Of a DNA stretch of 64,000 nt, positions 53,708 through 63,665 are shown one piece after another. Where the stretch lies: positions 81,109 to 145,108 of the forward strand of contig NZ_JOCX01000014.1 in NCBI RefSeq assembly GCF_000717915.1, read 5' to 3'. The first letter of the stretch is position 1, and each line of letters starts with the position of its first letter. The translations under genes and the position numbers were made by a program. This DNA is from Streptomyces sp. NRRL S-244 (GTDB lineage Bacteria; Actinomycetota; Actinomycetes; Streptomycetales; Streptomycetaceae). The notes below the pieces were generated by a model. The model saw nothing but the letters and a program-made list of their open reading frames with translations, ran no database searches and was not told where the DNA came from.

Positions 53708-55279
53708 ATGGACCGTGCCACCCGTACCGCGCGTATCTCCCGTATCGCCCGTACCGCTCGTACTGCCCGCGCCGCCCGCGCGGCCCGCATCGAGGAGGAA
53801 GCACAGCAGCCCGCGCCCCCCGTGACCTTCACCGGCCGCAAGACGCTCGTGGCGGCCGGGGTCGCGGTGGTGCTGATCGCCGGGGCCCTGGTGATCCGGC
53901 CGGCCCGCCAGAGCGACGACGCCCGCCCGCCGGGGCCCACCGAGCGCGCCGCGTCGGCGGTCGGCATGGGTGCGCCGGCGGCCGCGGTGGATCTGACGGC
54001 GCTGGTCGCGGACCGGGAGAAGTGGGTCGCGGGGCACGAGAAGGACGACGCGTCCTGGGCCGTGCTCGGGGCGGCCTACCTGGAGCAGGCGCGCCGGACG
54101 GCGGAGCCGGCCTGGTACCCGAAGGCCGAGAAGGCGCTGAAGCGGTCGCTGGAGATCCGCCCGGCCGAGAAGGGCAACTTCGACGCGATGACGGCCATGG
54201 GCACGCTGGCCAATGCCCGGGCCGACTTCGGGACCGGCAAGAAGTGGGGCGAGCTCGTACGGGCGCAGGCGCCGAGCCGGTGGACGGCGTACCCGGTGCT
54301 GGTGGACGCGTACACGGGCCTGGGCGACTACAAGGCCGCCGAGCGGTCGATGGAACGGCTGCTGGACCTGAGGCCGGGGCTCGCCGCGTTCATCCGGGCC
54401 TCACAGGTCTACCGGGACCGCGGCTGGCGCGAGGACGCGACGATGGCGATGGAGCACGCGGGGGGCGCGGCGAAGGCGCCGGCGGAGAAGGCGTACGTCC
54501 TGTTCCGGCTCGGGGAGCTGTCGTGGGAGCGGGGCGACGCGGCGGAGGCGCTGCGCCAGTACGAGGGCGCGCTGCGCGCGGACCCGGCGCAGGCGCAGGC
54601 GCTGGGCGGCCGGGCCAGGGCGCTGGCCGGGCTGGGCCGGGGCGGGGAGGCGGTCCGGGACTACCGGATGGCGCTGGGCCGGGCGCAGGTGCCGAGGCTG
54701 GCGCTGGAGCTGGGCGAGCTGCTGGACGCTCTGGGGCGCCGGGACGAGGCGAAGGCGCCGTACGACATGCTGCGTACGGCCGCTGCGCGGGGCGCGGCGG
54801 ACGGGGTGAACGAGTCGGTGGTCCTGGGCCTGTTCGAGGCGGACCACGGGGATCCGGCGGCGGCCGTGCGGCGGCTGACGCAGGAGTGGTCGCGGCACAA
54901 GAACATGGAGGTGGCGGACGCGCTGGCGTGGGCGCTGCACAAGACGGGTGACGACACGGCGGCGCTGGAGTACGCGAAGAAGTCGACGGACCGGGGGATG
55001 CGCAGTGCGGAGTTCGCGTTCCACCGGGCGATGATCGAGCGGGGCCTGGGCGATGAGGCCGGGGCCCGGCGGTACTTGCAGGAGGCGCTGCGGACCAACC
55101 CGCGGTTCTCGCCGGTCCGGGTCCAGCAGGCGAAGGCGGCCCTCGCCACGATCGGCCAGCCGCCGCCGGGCGGCCCGGAGAACATGCAGCCGGCCAAGCC
55201 GTGGGTGGCCCCGGACCTCCCGAAGGCGGCCAAGCCGAAGCCCTCACCGTCACCCAAGCCGGGCCCCGCCGGCGCCTGA
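53708..55279 (+). CDS. Membrane-anchored TPR protein
   Basis: A 523-residue protein. A cytoplasmic head of Arg-Thr-Ala repeats (RTARISRIARTARTARAARA), one membrane helix (KTLVAAGVAVVLIAGALVI) and about 400 residues of TPR repeats, e.g. AVLGAAYLEQARRT, ALRQYEGALRADPAQAQALGGRARALAGLGR. A Pro/Lys tail ends it. TPRs bind partner proteins, here outside or periplasm-like space if the topology is N-in. ATG at 53708. Divergent from the FAD oxidase, convergent with hppD. Confidence 0.83.
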   Translation: MDRATRTARISRIARTARTARAARAARIEEEAQQPAPPVTFTGRKTLVAAGVAVVLIAGALVIRPARQSDDARPPGPTERAASAVGMGAPAAAVDLTALVADREKWVAGHEKDDASWAVLGAAYLEQARRTAEPAWYPKAEKALKRSLEIRPAEKGNFDAMTAMGTLANARADFGTGKKWGELVRAQAPSRWTAYPVLVDAYTGLGDYKAAERSMERLLDLRPGLAAFIRASQVYRDRGWREDATMAMEHAGGAAKAPAEKAYVLFRLGELSWERGDAAEALRQYEGALRADPAQAQALGGRARALAGLGRGGEAVRDYRMALGRAQVPRLALELGELLDALGRRDEAKAPYDMLRTAAARGAADGVNESVVLGLFEADHGDPAAAVRRLTQEWSRHKNMEVADALAWALHKTGDDTAALEYAKKSTDRGMRSAEFAFHRAMIERGLGDEAGARRYLQEALRTNPRFSPVRVQQAKAALATIGQPPPGGPENMQPAKPWVAPDLPKAAKPKPSPSPKPGPAGA

Positions 55280-55280
55280 G

Positions 55281-55338
55281 GCGCTGGGGGTCCCCCCCAG
55301 CGCAGCGAGGGGGAGGCCCGGGGGGGCAGAGCCCCCGG
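55281..55338. terminator. Double hairpin between TPR gene and hppD
   Basis: GCGCTGGGGG (55281-55290) pairs with CCCCCAGCGC (55294-55303), and CCGGGGG (from 55318) with CCCCCGG (to 55338). It begins 2 bases after the TPR gene stop and serves both convergent genes. Confidence 0.75.
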
Positions 55339-55353
55339 ACCCCCGACCGCGGC

Positions 55354-56571
<1,218 letters not shown>

Positions 56572-56638
56572 TCAGTAGAGGCGGAGGATTGCTGAGAGAT
56601 CTGTGCAGTATGACCACCCCCGCGCCCGGGAGGCACCC

Positions 56639-57109
56639 ATGGGGATCGACGAACTCGACGGCCGCCTGATCGTCCTGCTCGCACGCGAGCCCCGGATCGG
56701 GGTCCTGGAGGCCTCGCGCCGGCTCGGCGTGGCCCGCGGCACCGTGCAGGCCCGGCTCGACCGGCTCCAGTCGAACGGGGTCATCCGCGGCTTCGGCCCC
56801 CAGGTGGACCCGGCGGCCCTCGGGTACCCGGTGACCGCGTTCGCGACGCTGGAGATCAAGCAGGGGCAGGGGGTCGACGTACGGGCACACTTGAACGGCG
56901 TGCCGGAGGTACTGGAGCTGCACACCACGACCGGGCAGGGGGACATGCTGTGCCGGCTCGTGGCCCGCTCCAACGCCGATCTGCAGCGGGTCATCGACCG
57001 GGTGGTCGGGTTCGAGGGGATCGTGCGCGCCTCGACGGCGATCGTCATGGAAAACCCGGTGCCGCTGCGGGTGATCCCCCTGGTGGAGCAGGCGGCGCAG
57101 GAGGGCTGA
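56639..57109 (+). CDS. Lrp/AsnC-family regulator
   Basis: A 156-residue regulator. N-terminal helix-turn-helix: DELDGRLIVLLAREPRIGVLEASRRLGVARGTVQARLDRLQSNGVI. The C-terminal RAM domain follows (VTAFATLEIKQ, VLELHTTTGQGDMLCRLVARS). Lrp proteins bind DNA as multimers and sense amino acids. ATG at 56639 with GGGAGG 5 bases upstream. Placed back to back with hppD across 130 bases, so tyrosine or its products are likely signals. Confidence 0.92.
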   Translation: MGIDELDGRLIVLLAREPRIGVLEASRRLGVARGTVQARLDRLQSNGVIRGFGPQVDPAALGYPVTAFATLEIKQGQGVDVRAHLNGVPEVLELHTTTGQGDMLCRLVARSNADLQRVIDRVVGFEGIVRASTAIVMENPVPLRVIPLVEQAAQEG

Positions 57110-57154
57110 ACCGGTCGGGTCGGCTCCCACGCCCGGGTTTCGAAGAGCGGCGCG

Positions 57155-57189
57155 TTGCAGATAAACCTTTTGCAGAGAAGTCTTTGCAA
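57155..57189. promoter_or_regulatory. Operator-like repeats before the ArsR-family gene
   Basis: TTGCAG at 57155, TTGCAG at 57170 and TTGCAA at 57184 repeat with 14-15 base spacing in an AT-rich patch. The segment 57170-57189 (TTGCAGAG-AAGTCTTTGCAA) is also an imperfect palindrome, 16 of 20 positions symmetric. It ends 15 bases before the start codon, suiting autorepression by the ArsR-type protein. Confidence 0.6.
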
Positions 57190-57204
57190 CCCTACGGTCG
57201 CCCC

Positions 57205-57873
57205 ATGCCCGAAGAGCGGAACCCCGAAGAGCCCAGAGTCCGTACGCTCGACGCCCGCTCCCTGCGCGGCCTCGCCCACCCGCTGCGCATCCGCATGCTG
57301 GCCGCGCTGCGCCACGAGGGTCCGGCCACGGCTTCCCAACTGGCGGAGCGGCTCGGCGAGTCCAGCGGCTCCACCAGCTACCACCTGCGCCAGCTCGCCG
57401 CGCACGGCTTCGTCGAGGACGCGCCGGAGCAGGGGAAGGGCCGCGAGCGCTGGTGGCGGGCGGCCCACGACGGCACCCGGTTCGACGAGCGGCTCCTGTA
57501 CGCCGAGGACCCGGCCACGCGCGGCGCGGCGGACCTCTTCCTGCACGAGATCGCAACGATCCACACGCAGGAGACGAGCACCTGGCTCGGGACGGCCCAC
57601 GGCTGGTCCCAGGAGTGGCGGCGCGGCTCGGACATCAGCGATTTCACGCTGCGCCTGACCGCCGCGCAGAGCCTCGAACTCATCCACAGGCTCCACGAGT
57701 TGATCGGCAGCTACCGCGACCTGCCGCCGGCGGAGGGCACGGAGACGGTCCGCTTCCACGTGCACGCGTTCCCGCGCGCCGACAGCGCGGACAGCGCGGA
57801 CAGCGCCGACAGCGCGAACAGCGCCGACAACGCGAACAGCGCCGACAACGCCGACAACGCCGACGCCGCATGA
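57205..57873 (+). CDS. ArsR-type winged-helix regulator with repeat tail
   Basis: A 222-residue regulator. Winged helix at about 12-75: RTLDARSLRGLAHPLRIRMLAALRHEGPATASQLAERLGESSGSTSYHLRQLAAHGFVED, the common helix_turn_helix_5 type. A helical ligand or dimer domain follows. The last 30 residues are Ala-Asp-Ser/Asn repeats (NSADNADNADAA) from a 9-bp DNA repeat at about 57778-57865. Its stop overlaps the MFS gene start (ATGA), so it probably represses that exporter. Confidence 0.88.
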   Translation: MPEERNPEEPRVRTLDARSLRGLAHPLRIRMLAALRHEGPATASQLAERLGESSGSTSYHLRQLAAHGFVEDAPEQGKGRERWWRAAHDGTRFDERLLYAEDPATRGAADLFLHEIATIHTQETSTWLGTAHGWSQEWRRGSDISDFTLRLTAAQSLELIHRLHELIGSYRDLPPAEGTETVRFHVHAFPRADSADSADSADSANSADNANSADNADNADAA

Positions 57874-59180
57874 GCCGGCGGCCCTTCGCAGCGGTCCTGG
57901 CCGCCAACGCCATCTCCATAGCGGGGAGTTCCGTCACCCTGATCGCCGTCCCGTGGTTCGTGCTCCAGACCACGGGCAGCGCCGGCCGGGCCGGGGTCGT
58001 CGCCTTCTGCGCCACCCTGCCCGTCGTCATCGCCGCGCTCGTCGGCGGCCCCGTCATCGACCGGCTGGGCCGCCGCCGGGTCTCGGCCGCCTCCGACCTC
58101 GTCTGCGCCGCATCGGTCGGCGCGATCCCGCTGCTGCACTACGCGGGCGTGCTGGAGTTCTGGATGCTGTGCGCGCTGATGGCCGTCGGGGGCCTCGTCC
58201 ACACGCCGGGCCTGACCTCCCGCGGCGTCCTGCTGCCGAACCTCGCCGAGCACGCCGGCACCCCGTTGACCCGGGCGGCGAGCCTGTACGACGCGGTCTC
58301 GCGCGGAGCCCGGATGATCGGGGCCGCGCTGGCCGGCGTACTGATCGCGGCCTTCGGCGCCGAGTCCGCCCTGCTGCTGGACGCGGCCACTTTCGCGGTC
58401 TCGGCGCTGCTGGTCGCCGCCTTCCTGCGCGGGGTCCCGGCCGCCGAGCCGCAGCCGGCCGCCGGGAAGATCTCCTTCGCCGGCTACCGGGCCGAACTGG
58501 CCGAGGGCTGGGCCTTCCTGACCCGCGCCCGGCTGCTGATGGGCATCACCGTGATGGTGATGATGACCAACGGCCTGGACCAGGGCTGGTCCGCCGTCCT
58601 GCTGCCCGTGCACGGCCGCGAGGCCCTCGGCGGCGCCACGGCGGTCGGCCTGCTCGTCTCCGTCTTCGGCGGCTTCGCGCTGCTGGGCGCCCTGCTCTAC
58701 GGAGTGTGGGGGGAGCGGTTCCCGCGCAGGGCGGTGTTCACGGTGGCCTTCCTGCTGTGCGGGGCTCCCCGGTACGCGGCCGCCGCCTTCACCGACACCC
58801 CGCTGCCGCTCGCGGTGACGATGGCGCTGTCCGGGCTGGGCGCGGGCATGCTCAACCCGATCCTGACCACCGTGGTCTACGAGCGGATCCCGGAGGAGCT
58901 GCGCAGCCGCGTCTCGGGCGTGACCACGGCGGGCTGCGAGCTGACCATGCCGCTGGGCGGGCTCGCGGCGGGCCTGCTGGTCGACGGGTTCGGGGCGACG
59001 CCGGCGCTGCTGCTGTTCGGCGGCACCTACCTGCTGGTCACGCTCTCGCCGCTGGTCTTCCCCGCCTGGCGGACGATGGAGCGCGTGGCGGAGAGCGGAT
59101 CCACCGAGGTCAGCAGGACGGAACCGGCTCTCCCCGGGTCAGCGCACGCAGCGCCTGCACCGCGTCCGTCAGCGAACTGA
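57870..59180 (+). CDS. MFS transporter (MFS_3/enterobactin exporter-like)
   Basis: A 436-residue twelve-helix transporter. AAVLAANAISIAGSSVTLIAVPWFVLQTT and VIDRLGRRRVSAASD (loop 2-3 motif) are clear; a mid-protein loop precedes MGITVMVMMTNGLDQGW. Coupled by ATGA to an ArsR regulator, it is probably a drug or metabolite exporter induced by its substrate. The last 23 codons overlap the end of the Lon-like gene on the other strand by 71 bases. Confidence 0.88.
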   Translation: MSRRPFAAVLAANAISIAGSSVTLIAVPWFVLQTTGSAGRAGVVAFCATLPVVIAALVGGPVIDRLGRRRVSAASDLVCAASVGAIPLLHYAGVLEFWMLCALMAVGGLVHTPGLTSRGVLLPNLAEHAGTPLTRAASLYDAVSRGARMIGAALAGVLIAAFGAESALLLDAATFAVSALLVAAFLRGVPAAEPQPAAGKISFAGYRAELAEGWAFLTRARLLMGITVMVMMTNGLDQGWSAVLLPVHGREALGGATAVGLLVSVFGGFALLGALLYGVWGERFPRRAVFTVAFLLCGAPRYAAAAFTDTPLPLAVTMALSGLGAGMLNPILTTVVYERIPEELRSRVSGVTTAGCELTMPLGGLAAGLLVDGFGATPALLLFGGTYLLVTLSPLVFPAWRTMERVAESGSTEVSRTEPALPGSAHAAPAPRPSAN

Positions 59181-59907
59181 CGGGGACCAGCCGGAGCCCC
59201 TCGGGGAGTTCGGACTGCGCGTCGGAGCACTCCGCCTCCGGTACGAGGAACACGCTCGCCCCGTCGCGCTGCGCGGCCTGCGTCTTCAGGGCCACGCCGC
59301 CGACGGCGCCGACCTTGCCGTCCGCGCTGATGGTGCCCGTACCGGCGATGGTGCGGCCGCCGGTGAGATCGCCGCCGCTGCCGTCGCCGTCGAGCTTGTC
59401 GACGATGCCGAGGGAGAAGAGCAGACCGGCGCTCGGGCCGCCCACGTCGGCGAGGTTCAGCTGGACCTTCACGTCCTTCGGGTCCTTGTGGAGGTAGCCG
59501 AGGGCGGCCTGGGTGGCCGTGGACTGCGAGGCGGCCATTTGCTCCAGGTTGTGCGCCTCGATCTCCTTGTCGCTTCCGCCGGAGGGGTAGACCGCCTCCT
59601 TGGGCATGACCGCACGGGTGCTGTCGAACCAGTCGTCGACGAGCTCGGGCAGGGTCACGGTGGTGGAGGGACCGGTGGCCTGGATGGTGGTCATCCGGAG
59701 CTGGCCGGTGGTCTGCCGGGTCGGGGCGCCCGTCACGGAGATCACGGGCTTGCCGTCGCGGTCGCCGAGCACGTCGGCCGTGAGGCCCGGCTGGGCGATC
59801 ACGAAGGGCAGCGGCGCGAAGGCCGCCGCGGCGAACAGCCCGAGCACGGGCACGGCGCAGATGGCCAGGGCGGCGGGACGCGGCAGACGTGTGAGGCGAG
59901 AGAGCAC
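59110..59907 (-). CDS. YlbL-type Lon-like protease lacking a PDZ domain
   Basis: A 265-residue membrane-anchored protein. N-terminal helix (AALAICAVPVLGLFAAAAFAPLPFVI), a beta domain (LRMTTIQATGPSTTVTL), then directly the S16 domain: LADVGGPSAGLLFSLGIVDKL with Ser159 and GKVGAVGGVALKTQAA with Lys208, the Lon dyad. Typical YlbL proteins (about 350 residues) have a PDZ domain between STATQAAL and the protease; here about ten residues replace it. GTG at 59907 is the likely start. Convergent overlap with the MFS gene is 71 bases. Confidence 0.82.
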   Translation of the reverse strand: MLSRLTRLPRPAALAICAVPVLGLFAAAAFAPLPFVIAQPGLTADVLGDRDGKPVISVTGAPTRQTTGQLRMTTIQATGPSTTVTLPELVDDWFDSTRAVMPKEAVYPSGGSDKEIEAHNLEQMAASQSTATQAALGYLHKDPKDVKVQLNLADVGGPSAGLLFSLGIVDKLDGDGSGGDLTGGRTIAGTGTISADGKVGAVGGVALKTQAAQRDGASVFLVPEAECSDAQSELPEGLRLVPVSSLTDAVQALRALTRGEPVPSC

Positions 59908-60084
59908 CCGGCCAATGTATCGGGCGCCCCCGCCGCCCCCGCGCCCCACCGTGCGGGACGCGGCGGGGACGCCGGTGCGACGCGGCGGGACGGCCTTCCT
60001 CGCGGCCTTCCCGCGGCCCCTTCGGGGCCCCTCGCAGCCTTGCCTTCCTCCCGCAGAGGTCCCCGGTGCCGGCGGCCGTACGGC

Positions 60085-60726
60085 TCAGCGCAGGGCGTCG
60101 GCCACCTCGCGGGCCGCGTCCACGACGCGCGGGCCGACCCGCTCCGGTACGGCGTCGGCCAGCATCACGACTCCCACGCTGCCCTCCAGCCCCGTGATGC
60201 CCACGAGCGGGGCTGCCGCGCCGCTGGCGCCCGCTTCGAGCTCTCCGTGGGTCAGCGTGTACCCGGGCTCGGTGAGCGTGCCCTGACGGGCGGCCAGAAT
60301 GGCCCGCCCGGCGGCCCCCCGGTCCAGCGGGTGGCGGAAGCCGGCCCGGTAGGCCACGTGGTAGTCCGTCCAGGTGGGCTCGACGACGGCCACGGCGAGG
60401 GCCTCGGTGCCGTCGACGAGGGTCAGGTGCGCGGTGGCGCCTATGTCCTCGGCGAGGGACCGCAGCGCGGGCAGGGCCGCCTCGCGTACGAGCGGATGCA
60501 CTTGCCGCCCGAGCCGCAGCACGCCCAGCCCGACGCGGGCCCGGCCGCCGAGGTCGCGGCGGACCAGGGCGTGCTGCTCGAGGGTGGCCAGCAGGCGGTA
60601 GACCACGGTGCGGTTCACACCGAGGCGGTTGGAGAGCTCGGTGACGGTCAGACCGTGGTCGGTGTCGGCGAGCAGTTTGAGGACCCTGAGTCCTCGGTCC
60701 AGAGTCTGGGAGGTTTCCGCGGTCAC
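60085..60726 (-). CDS. IclR-family transcriptional regulator
   Basis: A 213-residue regulator. Winged helix: SQTLDRGLRVLKLLADTDHGLTVTELSNRLGVNRTVVYRLLATLEQHALV. Effector domain: RSLAEDIGATAHLTLVDGTEAL and HPLDRGAAGRAILAA. The effector is unknown. GTG at 60726 follows GGGAG by 7 bases. It stands alone, with no obvious target gene beside it. Confidence 0.92.
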   Translation of the reverse strand: MTAETSQTLDRGLRVLKLLADTDHGLTVTELSNRLGVNRTVVYRLLATLEQHALVRRDLGGRARVGLGVLRLGRQVHPLVREAALPALRSLAEDIGATAHLTLVDGTEALAVAVVEPTWTDYHVAYRAGFRHPLDRGAAGRAILAARQGTLTEPGYTLTHGELEAGASGAAAPLVGITGLEGSVGVVMLADAVPERVGPRVVDAAREVADALR

Positions 60727-61107
60727 GACGCCTCTCCCTCTCTCGGTGAGCGGCGGTGACTCTCGGGGTGGATGCGGCGCCGGTCCCACGGCGACGCACG
60801 AGAGGCCGCCGGTAGCGGCCATGGCACCGGCTGCGCTCCCGCGGCGGCTCTGCCACGGGGCGTTCGATGCGGGGACATTAGCGAGCGGGTCCGCTCAGCG
60901 GAAGGGCTCGTCCAGAATCCGGGCGCCAACTACCCCTTTGTGCCGGTTAACGATCGCCGCCGGAGTCGTTTCGTTACCTCGGCCGACCGGCGGGGCCTGT
61001 GCGATCGGCCGACACGGATCTCGGGTTCCGCGCCCCGGGCGCGGCCGTACCGCCCCCGGGCCCGGACACGGAACGTGACGGCGCCCCCGTGCGAAACTCC
61101 AACGGGA
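60727..61107. other. 381-base region without a gene
   Basis: It holds the IclR promoter and the end of the helicase transcript. Short frames on both strands lack ribosome sites and family resemblance. GTTTCGTTACC near 60968 is a local AT-richer spot. No repeat or RNA gene is recognised. Confidence 0.6.
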
Positions 61108-62892
61108 TCACCGCATCCGGGTGGCCCATTCCTGGACCTTTTTGATCCGTTCCCGCAGCTGACCCGCCGTCGCCTCCGCGCTCGGCGGCCCGCCGCACAC
61201 GCGCCGCAGCTCGGTGTGGATCACCCCGTGCGGCTTGCCGCTCTGGTGGACGTACGCGCCCACCATCGTGTTCAGCGACTTCCGCAGCTCCAGCAGCTCC
61301 TTGTGCGAGACCACGGGACGCCGGTCGGCCGGCAGCTCCAGCAGGTCCGCCTCCGCGTCCGGCTTGCGGCGGCTGTGCGCGATCTGCCGCGACTGCCGCT
61401 TCTGGAGCAGCATCTGCACCTGGTCCGGCTCCAGCAGCCCCGGGATGCCGAGGTAGTCCTGCTCCTCCTCGCTGCCCGGGTGCGCCTGCATGCCGAACTC
61501 GGCGCCGTCGTAGAGCACCCGGTCGAAGACGGCGTCGGACTCCAGCGCCTCGAAGGACATCTGCTCGTCCTCGCCGGTGTCCTCGTCCTCCTGCCGGTTC
61601 GCCTCGTCCATCTCCTTCTCGGACTCGGCGTACGGGTCCTCCTCGCCCTTCTTCTTGGGCTTGTCGAGGACGTGGTCGCGTTCGACCTCCATCTCGTTGG
61701 CGAAGCCCAGAAGATAAGGAATGGTCGGGAGGAAGACGGAGGCGGTCTCGCCGCGCCTGCGCGAACGCACGAAGCGGCCGACGGCCTGCGCGAAGAACAG
61801 CGGCGTCGAGATCGTCGTGGCGTACACGCCGACCGCGAGGCGCGGTACGTCGACGCCCTCGGACACCATGCGGACGGCGACCATCCAGCGGTCGTCGTTG
61901 CCGCTGAACGTGTCGATGTTCTTCGAGGCGCCGGTGTCGTCGGAGAGCACCAGGGTCGCCTTGGTGCCGGTGATCTCGCGGATCAGCTTGGCGTACGCGC
62001 GCGCGGAGTCCTGGTCGGAGGCGATGACGAGCCCGCCCGCGTCCGGGATGCCCTTGCGGACCTCGGTCAGCCGCTGGTCGGCGGCGCGCAGCACGTTCGG
62101 CATCCAGTCGCCGCGCGGGTCCAGCGCCGTGCGCCAGGCCTGGGAGATGGCGTCCTTGGTCATCGGCTCGCCGAGGCGGGCGGCGATCTCGTCGCCGGCC
62201 TTGGTGCGCCAGCGCATGTTGCCGCTGTAGGACAGGAAGATCACGGGGCGCACGACGCCGTCGCCCAGCGCGTTCCCGTACCCGTAGGTGTAGTCGGCGG
62301 AAGAGCGCCGGATCCCGTCGTTGCCTTCCTCGTACGTGACGAAGGGGATGGGGTTGGTGTCGGACCGGAAGGGCGTACCGGTCAGCGCGAGTCGGCGGGT
62401 CGCCGGGTCGAACGCCTCCAGGCAGGCCTCGCCCCAGGACTTCGAGTCACCGGCGTGGTGGATCTCGTCGAGGATGACGAGGGTCTTGCGCTGCTCGCAG
62501 CGGTTGCGGTGCAGCATCGGGCGTACGCCGACGCCCGCGTACGTCACGGCGACCCCGTGGTAGTCCTTGCTCAGCGGCCCGGCGGAGTACTCCGGGTCCA
62601 GCCGGATGCCTATCCGGGCGGCGGCCTCGGCCCACTGCTTCTTCAGGTGCTCGGTCGGCGCGACGACGGTCACCTGCTGCACGACGTGGTGGTGCAGCAG
62701 CCAGGACGCGAGCGTCAGCGCGAAGGTCGTCTTGCCTGCGCCGGGCGTCGCGACCGCGAGGAAGTCGCGGGGCTGGGTCTGGATGTACCGGTCCAGCGCA
62801 CCCTGCTGCCAGGCGCGCAGCTTGCTGGCGGTACCCCAGGGGGCACGGCCGGGGAAGGCGGGTGAGAGGTGGTGGGAGGCGGTAGTAGTCAC
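61108..62892 (-). CDS. DEAD/DEAH-box helicase (SF2, RecB/XPB-like)
   Basis: A 594-residue helicase. LRAWQQGALDRYIQTQPRDFLAVATPGAGKT (Walker A), VVAPTEHLKKQW, LDEIHHAG (DEIH box), LTGTPFRSD, then the second lobe with VSEGVDVPRLAVGVYATTISTPLFFAQAVGRFVRSR. An acidic insert (EEDPYAESEKEMDEANRQ) and a helical C-terminus follow. It is conserved in actinobacteria and distinct from the SNF2-type ATPase at 12.2 kb. GTG at 62892 follows GGAG. Role unassigned, probably DNA repair. Confidence 0.9.
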   Translation of the reverse strand: MTTTASHHLSPAFPGRAPWGTASKLRAWQQGALDRYIQTQPRDFLAVATPGAGKTTFALTLASWLLHHHVVQQVTVVAPTEHLKKQWAEAAARIGIRLDPEYSAGPLSKDYHGVAVTYAGVGVRPMLHRNRCEQRKTLVILDEIHHAGDSKSWGEACLEAFDPATRRLALTGTPFRSDTNPIPFVTYEEGNDGIRRSSADYTYGYGNALGDGVVRPVIFLSYSGNMRWRTKAGDEIAARLGEPMTKDAISQAWRTALDPRGDWMPNVLRAADQRLTEVRKGIPDAGGLVIASDQDSARAYAKLIREITGTKATLVLSDDTGASKNIDTFSGNDDRWMVAVRMVSEGVDVPRLAVGVYATTISTPLFFAQAVGRFVRSRRRGETASVFLPTIPYLLGFANEMEVERDHVLDKPKKKGEEDPYAESEKEMDEANRQEDEDTGEDEQMSFEALESDAVFDRVLYDGAEFGMQAHPGSEEEQDYLGIPGLLEPDQVQMLLQKRQSRQIAHSRRKPDAEADLLELPADRRPVVSHKELLELRKSLNTMVGAYVHQSGKPHGVIHTELRRVCGGPPSAEATAGQLRERIKKVQEWATRMR

Positions 62893-63009
62893 GGTCTCCG
62901 GTTCGGGCTCTCGGCGGCGGTCGTACGTAGGACAACCGGGCCACCCTACCGGGGCCGGCCGACCCCTCGGGAAGGGACAGGCCCGTGACCTCGGCGGGTG
63001 CGGCGAGCG

Positions 63010-63468
63010 TCACATCCGGCGCAACCGCTCGGCGATGCGGGCGACATCGGCCTCGTCGCCGGCGGCGACATCGATGACCAGGCCGTACGCGGCGTCCTGG
63101 TCGACGTCGGCGAGGTCGATGCCGTTCACGGCCAGGAAGGTCGCTGCGGCGAGCCAGGCCGTCCGCTTGTTCCCGTCGACGAGGGGGTGGTTGATCGCGA
63201 TCCCGTGCAGCAGCGCGGCGGCCTGCTCGTACGGGTCCTCGTACGCGGGCGTACCGAACATCCGCGCCCGCGGCCGGTGCACGGCGGATTCCAGCAACCC
63301 GGGGGCCCGCAGCTCGACGCTCTGGTCGAGGCAGGCGAGCCCGGCCAGGTCGACCACCTCGGCGAGGGTCAGGTACCGCACCCCCGTGCCGGCGCTCCCG
63401 CTGCCGTCGCGGCTCCCGCTTCCGCTGGTGCCGCCGCTGGTGCTGCCGCTGCCGCGGGTGCCGCTCAC
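63010..63468 (-). CDS. doc: Doc-type Fic toxin
   Basis: A 152-residue Fic-fold protein. The motif HPLVDGNKRTAW matches Doc (GNKR with Lys) rather than AMP-transferring Fic (GNGR); Doc phosphorylates elongation factor Tu. YLTLAEVVDLAG starts the fold and ESAVHRPRARMFG is typical of Doc. The first 29 residues are Ser/Gly/Thr repeats; GTG at 63381 would remove them, but GTG at 63468 overlaps the antitoxin stop (GTGA), as in coupled TA pairs. Confidence 0.88.
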   Translation of the reverse strand: MSGTRGSGSTSGGTSGSGSRDGSGSAGTGVRYLTLAEVVDLAGLACLDQSVELRAPGLLESAVHRPRARMFGTPAYEDPYEQAAALLHGIAINHPLVDGNKRTAWLAAATFLAVNGIDLADVDQDAAYGLVIDVAAGDEADVARIAERLRRM

Positions 63469-63665
63469 TGGCCGAGCCGCTTCAGGAGCGCGTCGTGCCG
63501 CTGGGCCAACCGCGCGGCCTCGCCGCCGACCCGCGCCCGCTCCGCCCGCAGGTACTGGCGCACGGCGTCGTACGCCACGTCCTCGGGGGTACGCCCACTG
63601 GCGTCGGCAAGATCGGCGAGCTCGGCCCGGTCGCCACGGTCAAGCCGAATGATCAAGTTCTCCAC
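63465..63665 (-). CDS. Ribbon-helix-helix antitoxin of the Doc pair
   Basis: A 66-residue protein: an N-terminal strand ENLIIRLDRGDRAELADLADASGRTPEDVAYDAVRQYL of the ribbon-helix-helix type, and a basic helical C-terminus likely to cover the toxin. GTG at 63665 is chosen; GTG at 63704 is possible. It precedes and overlaps the toxin by 4 bases, the normal TA order, and probably represses the pair. Confidence 0.8.
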   Translation of the reverse strand: MENLIIRLDRGDRAELADLADASGRTPEDVAYDAVRQYLRAERARVGGEAARLAQRHDALLKRLGQ

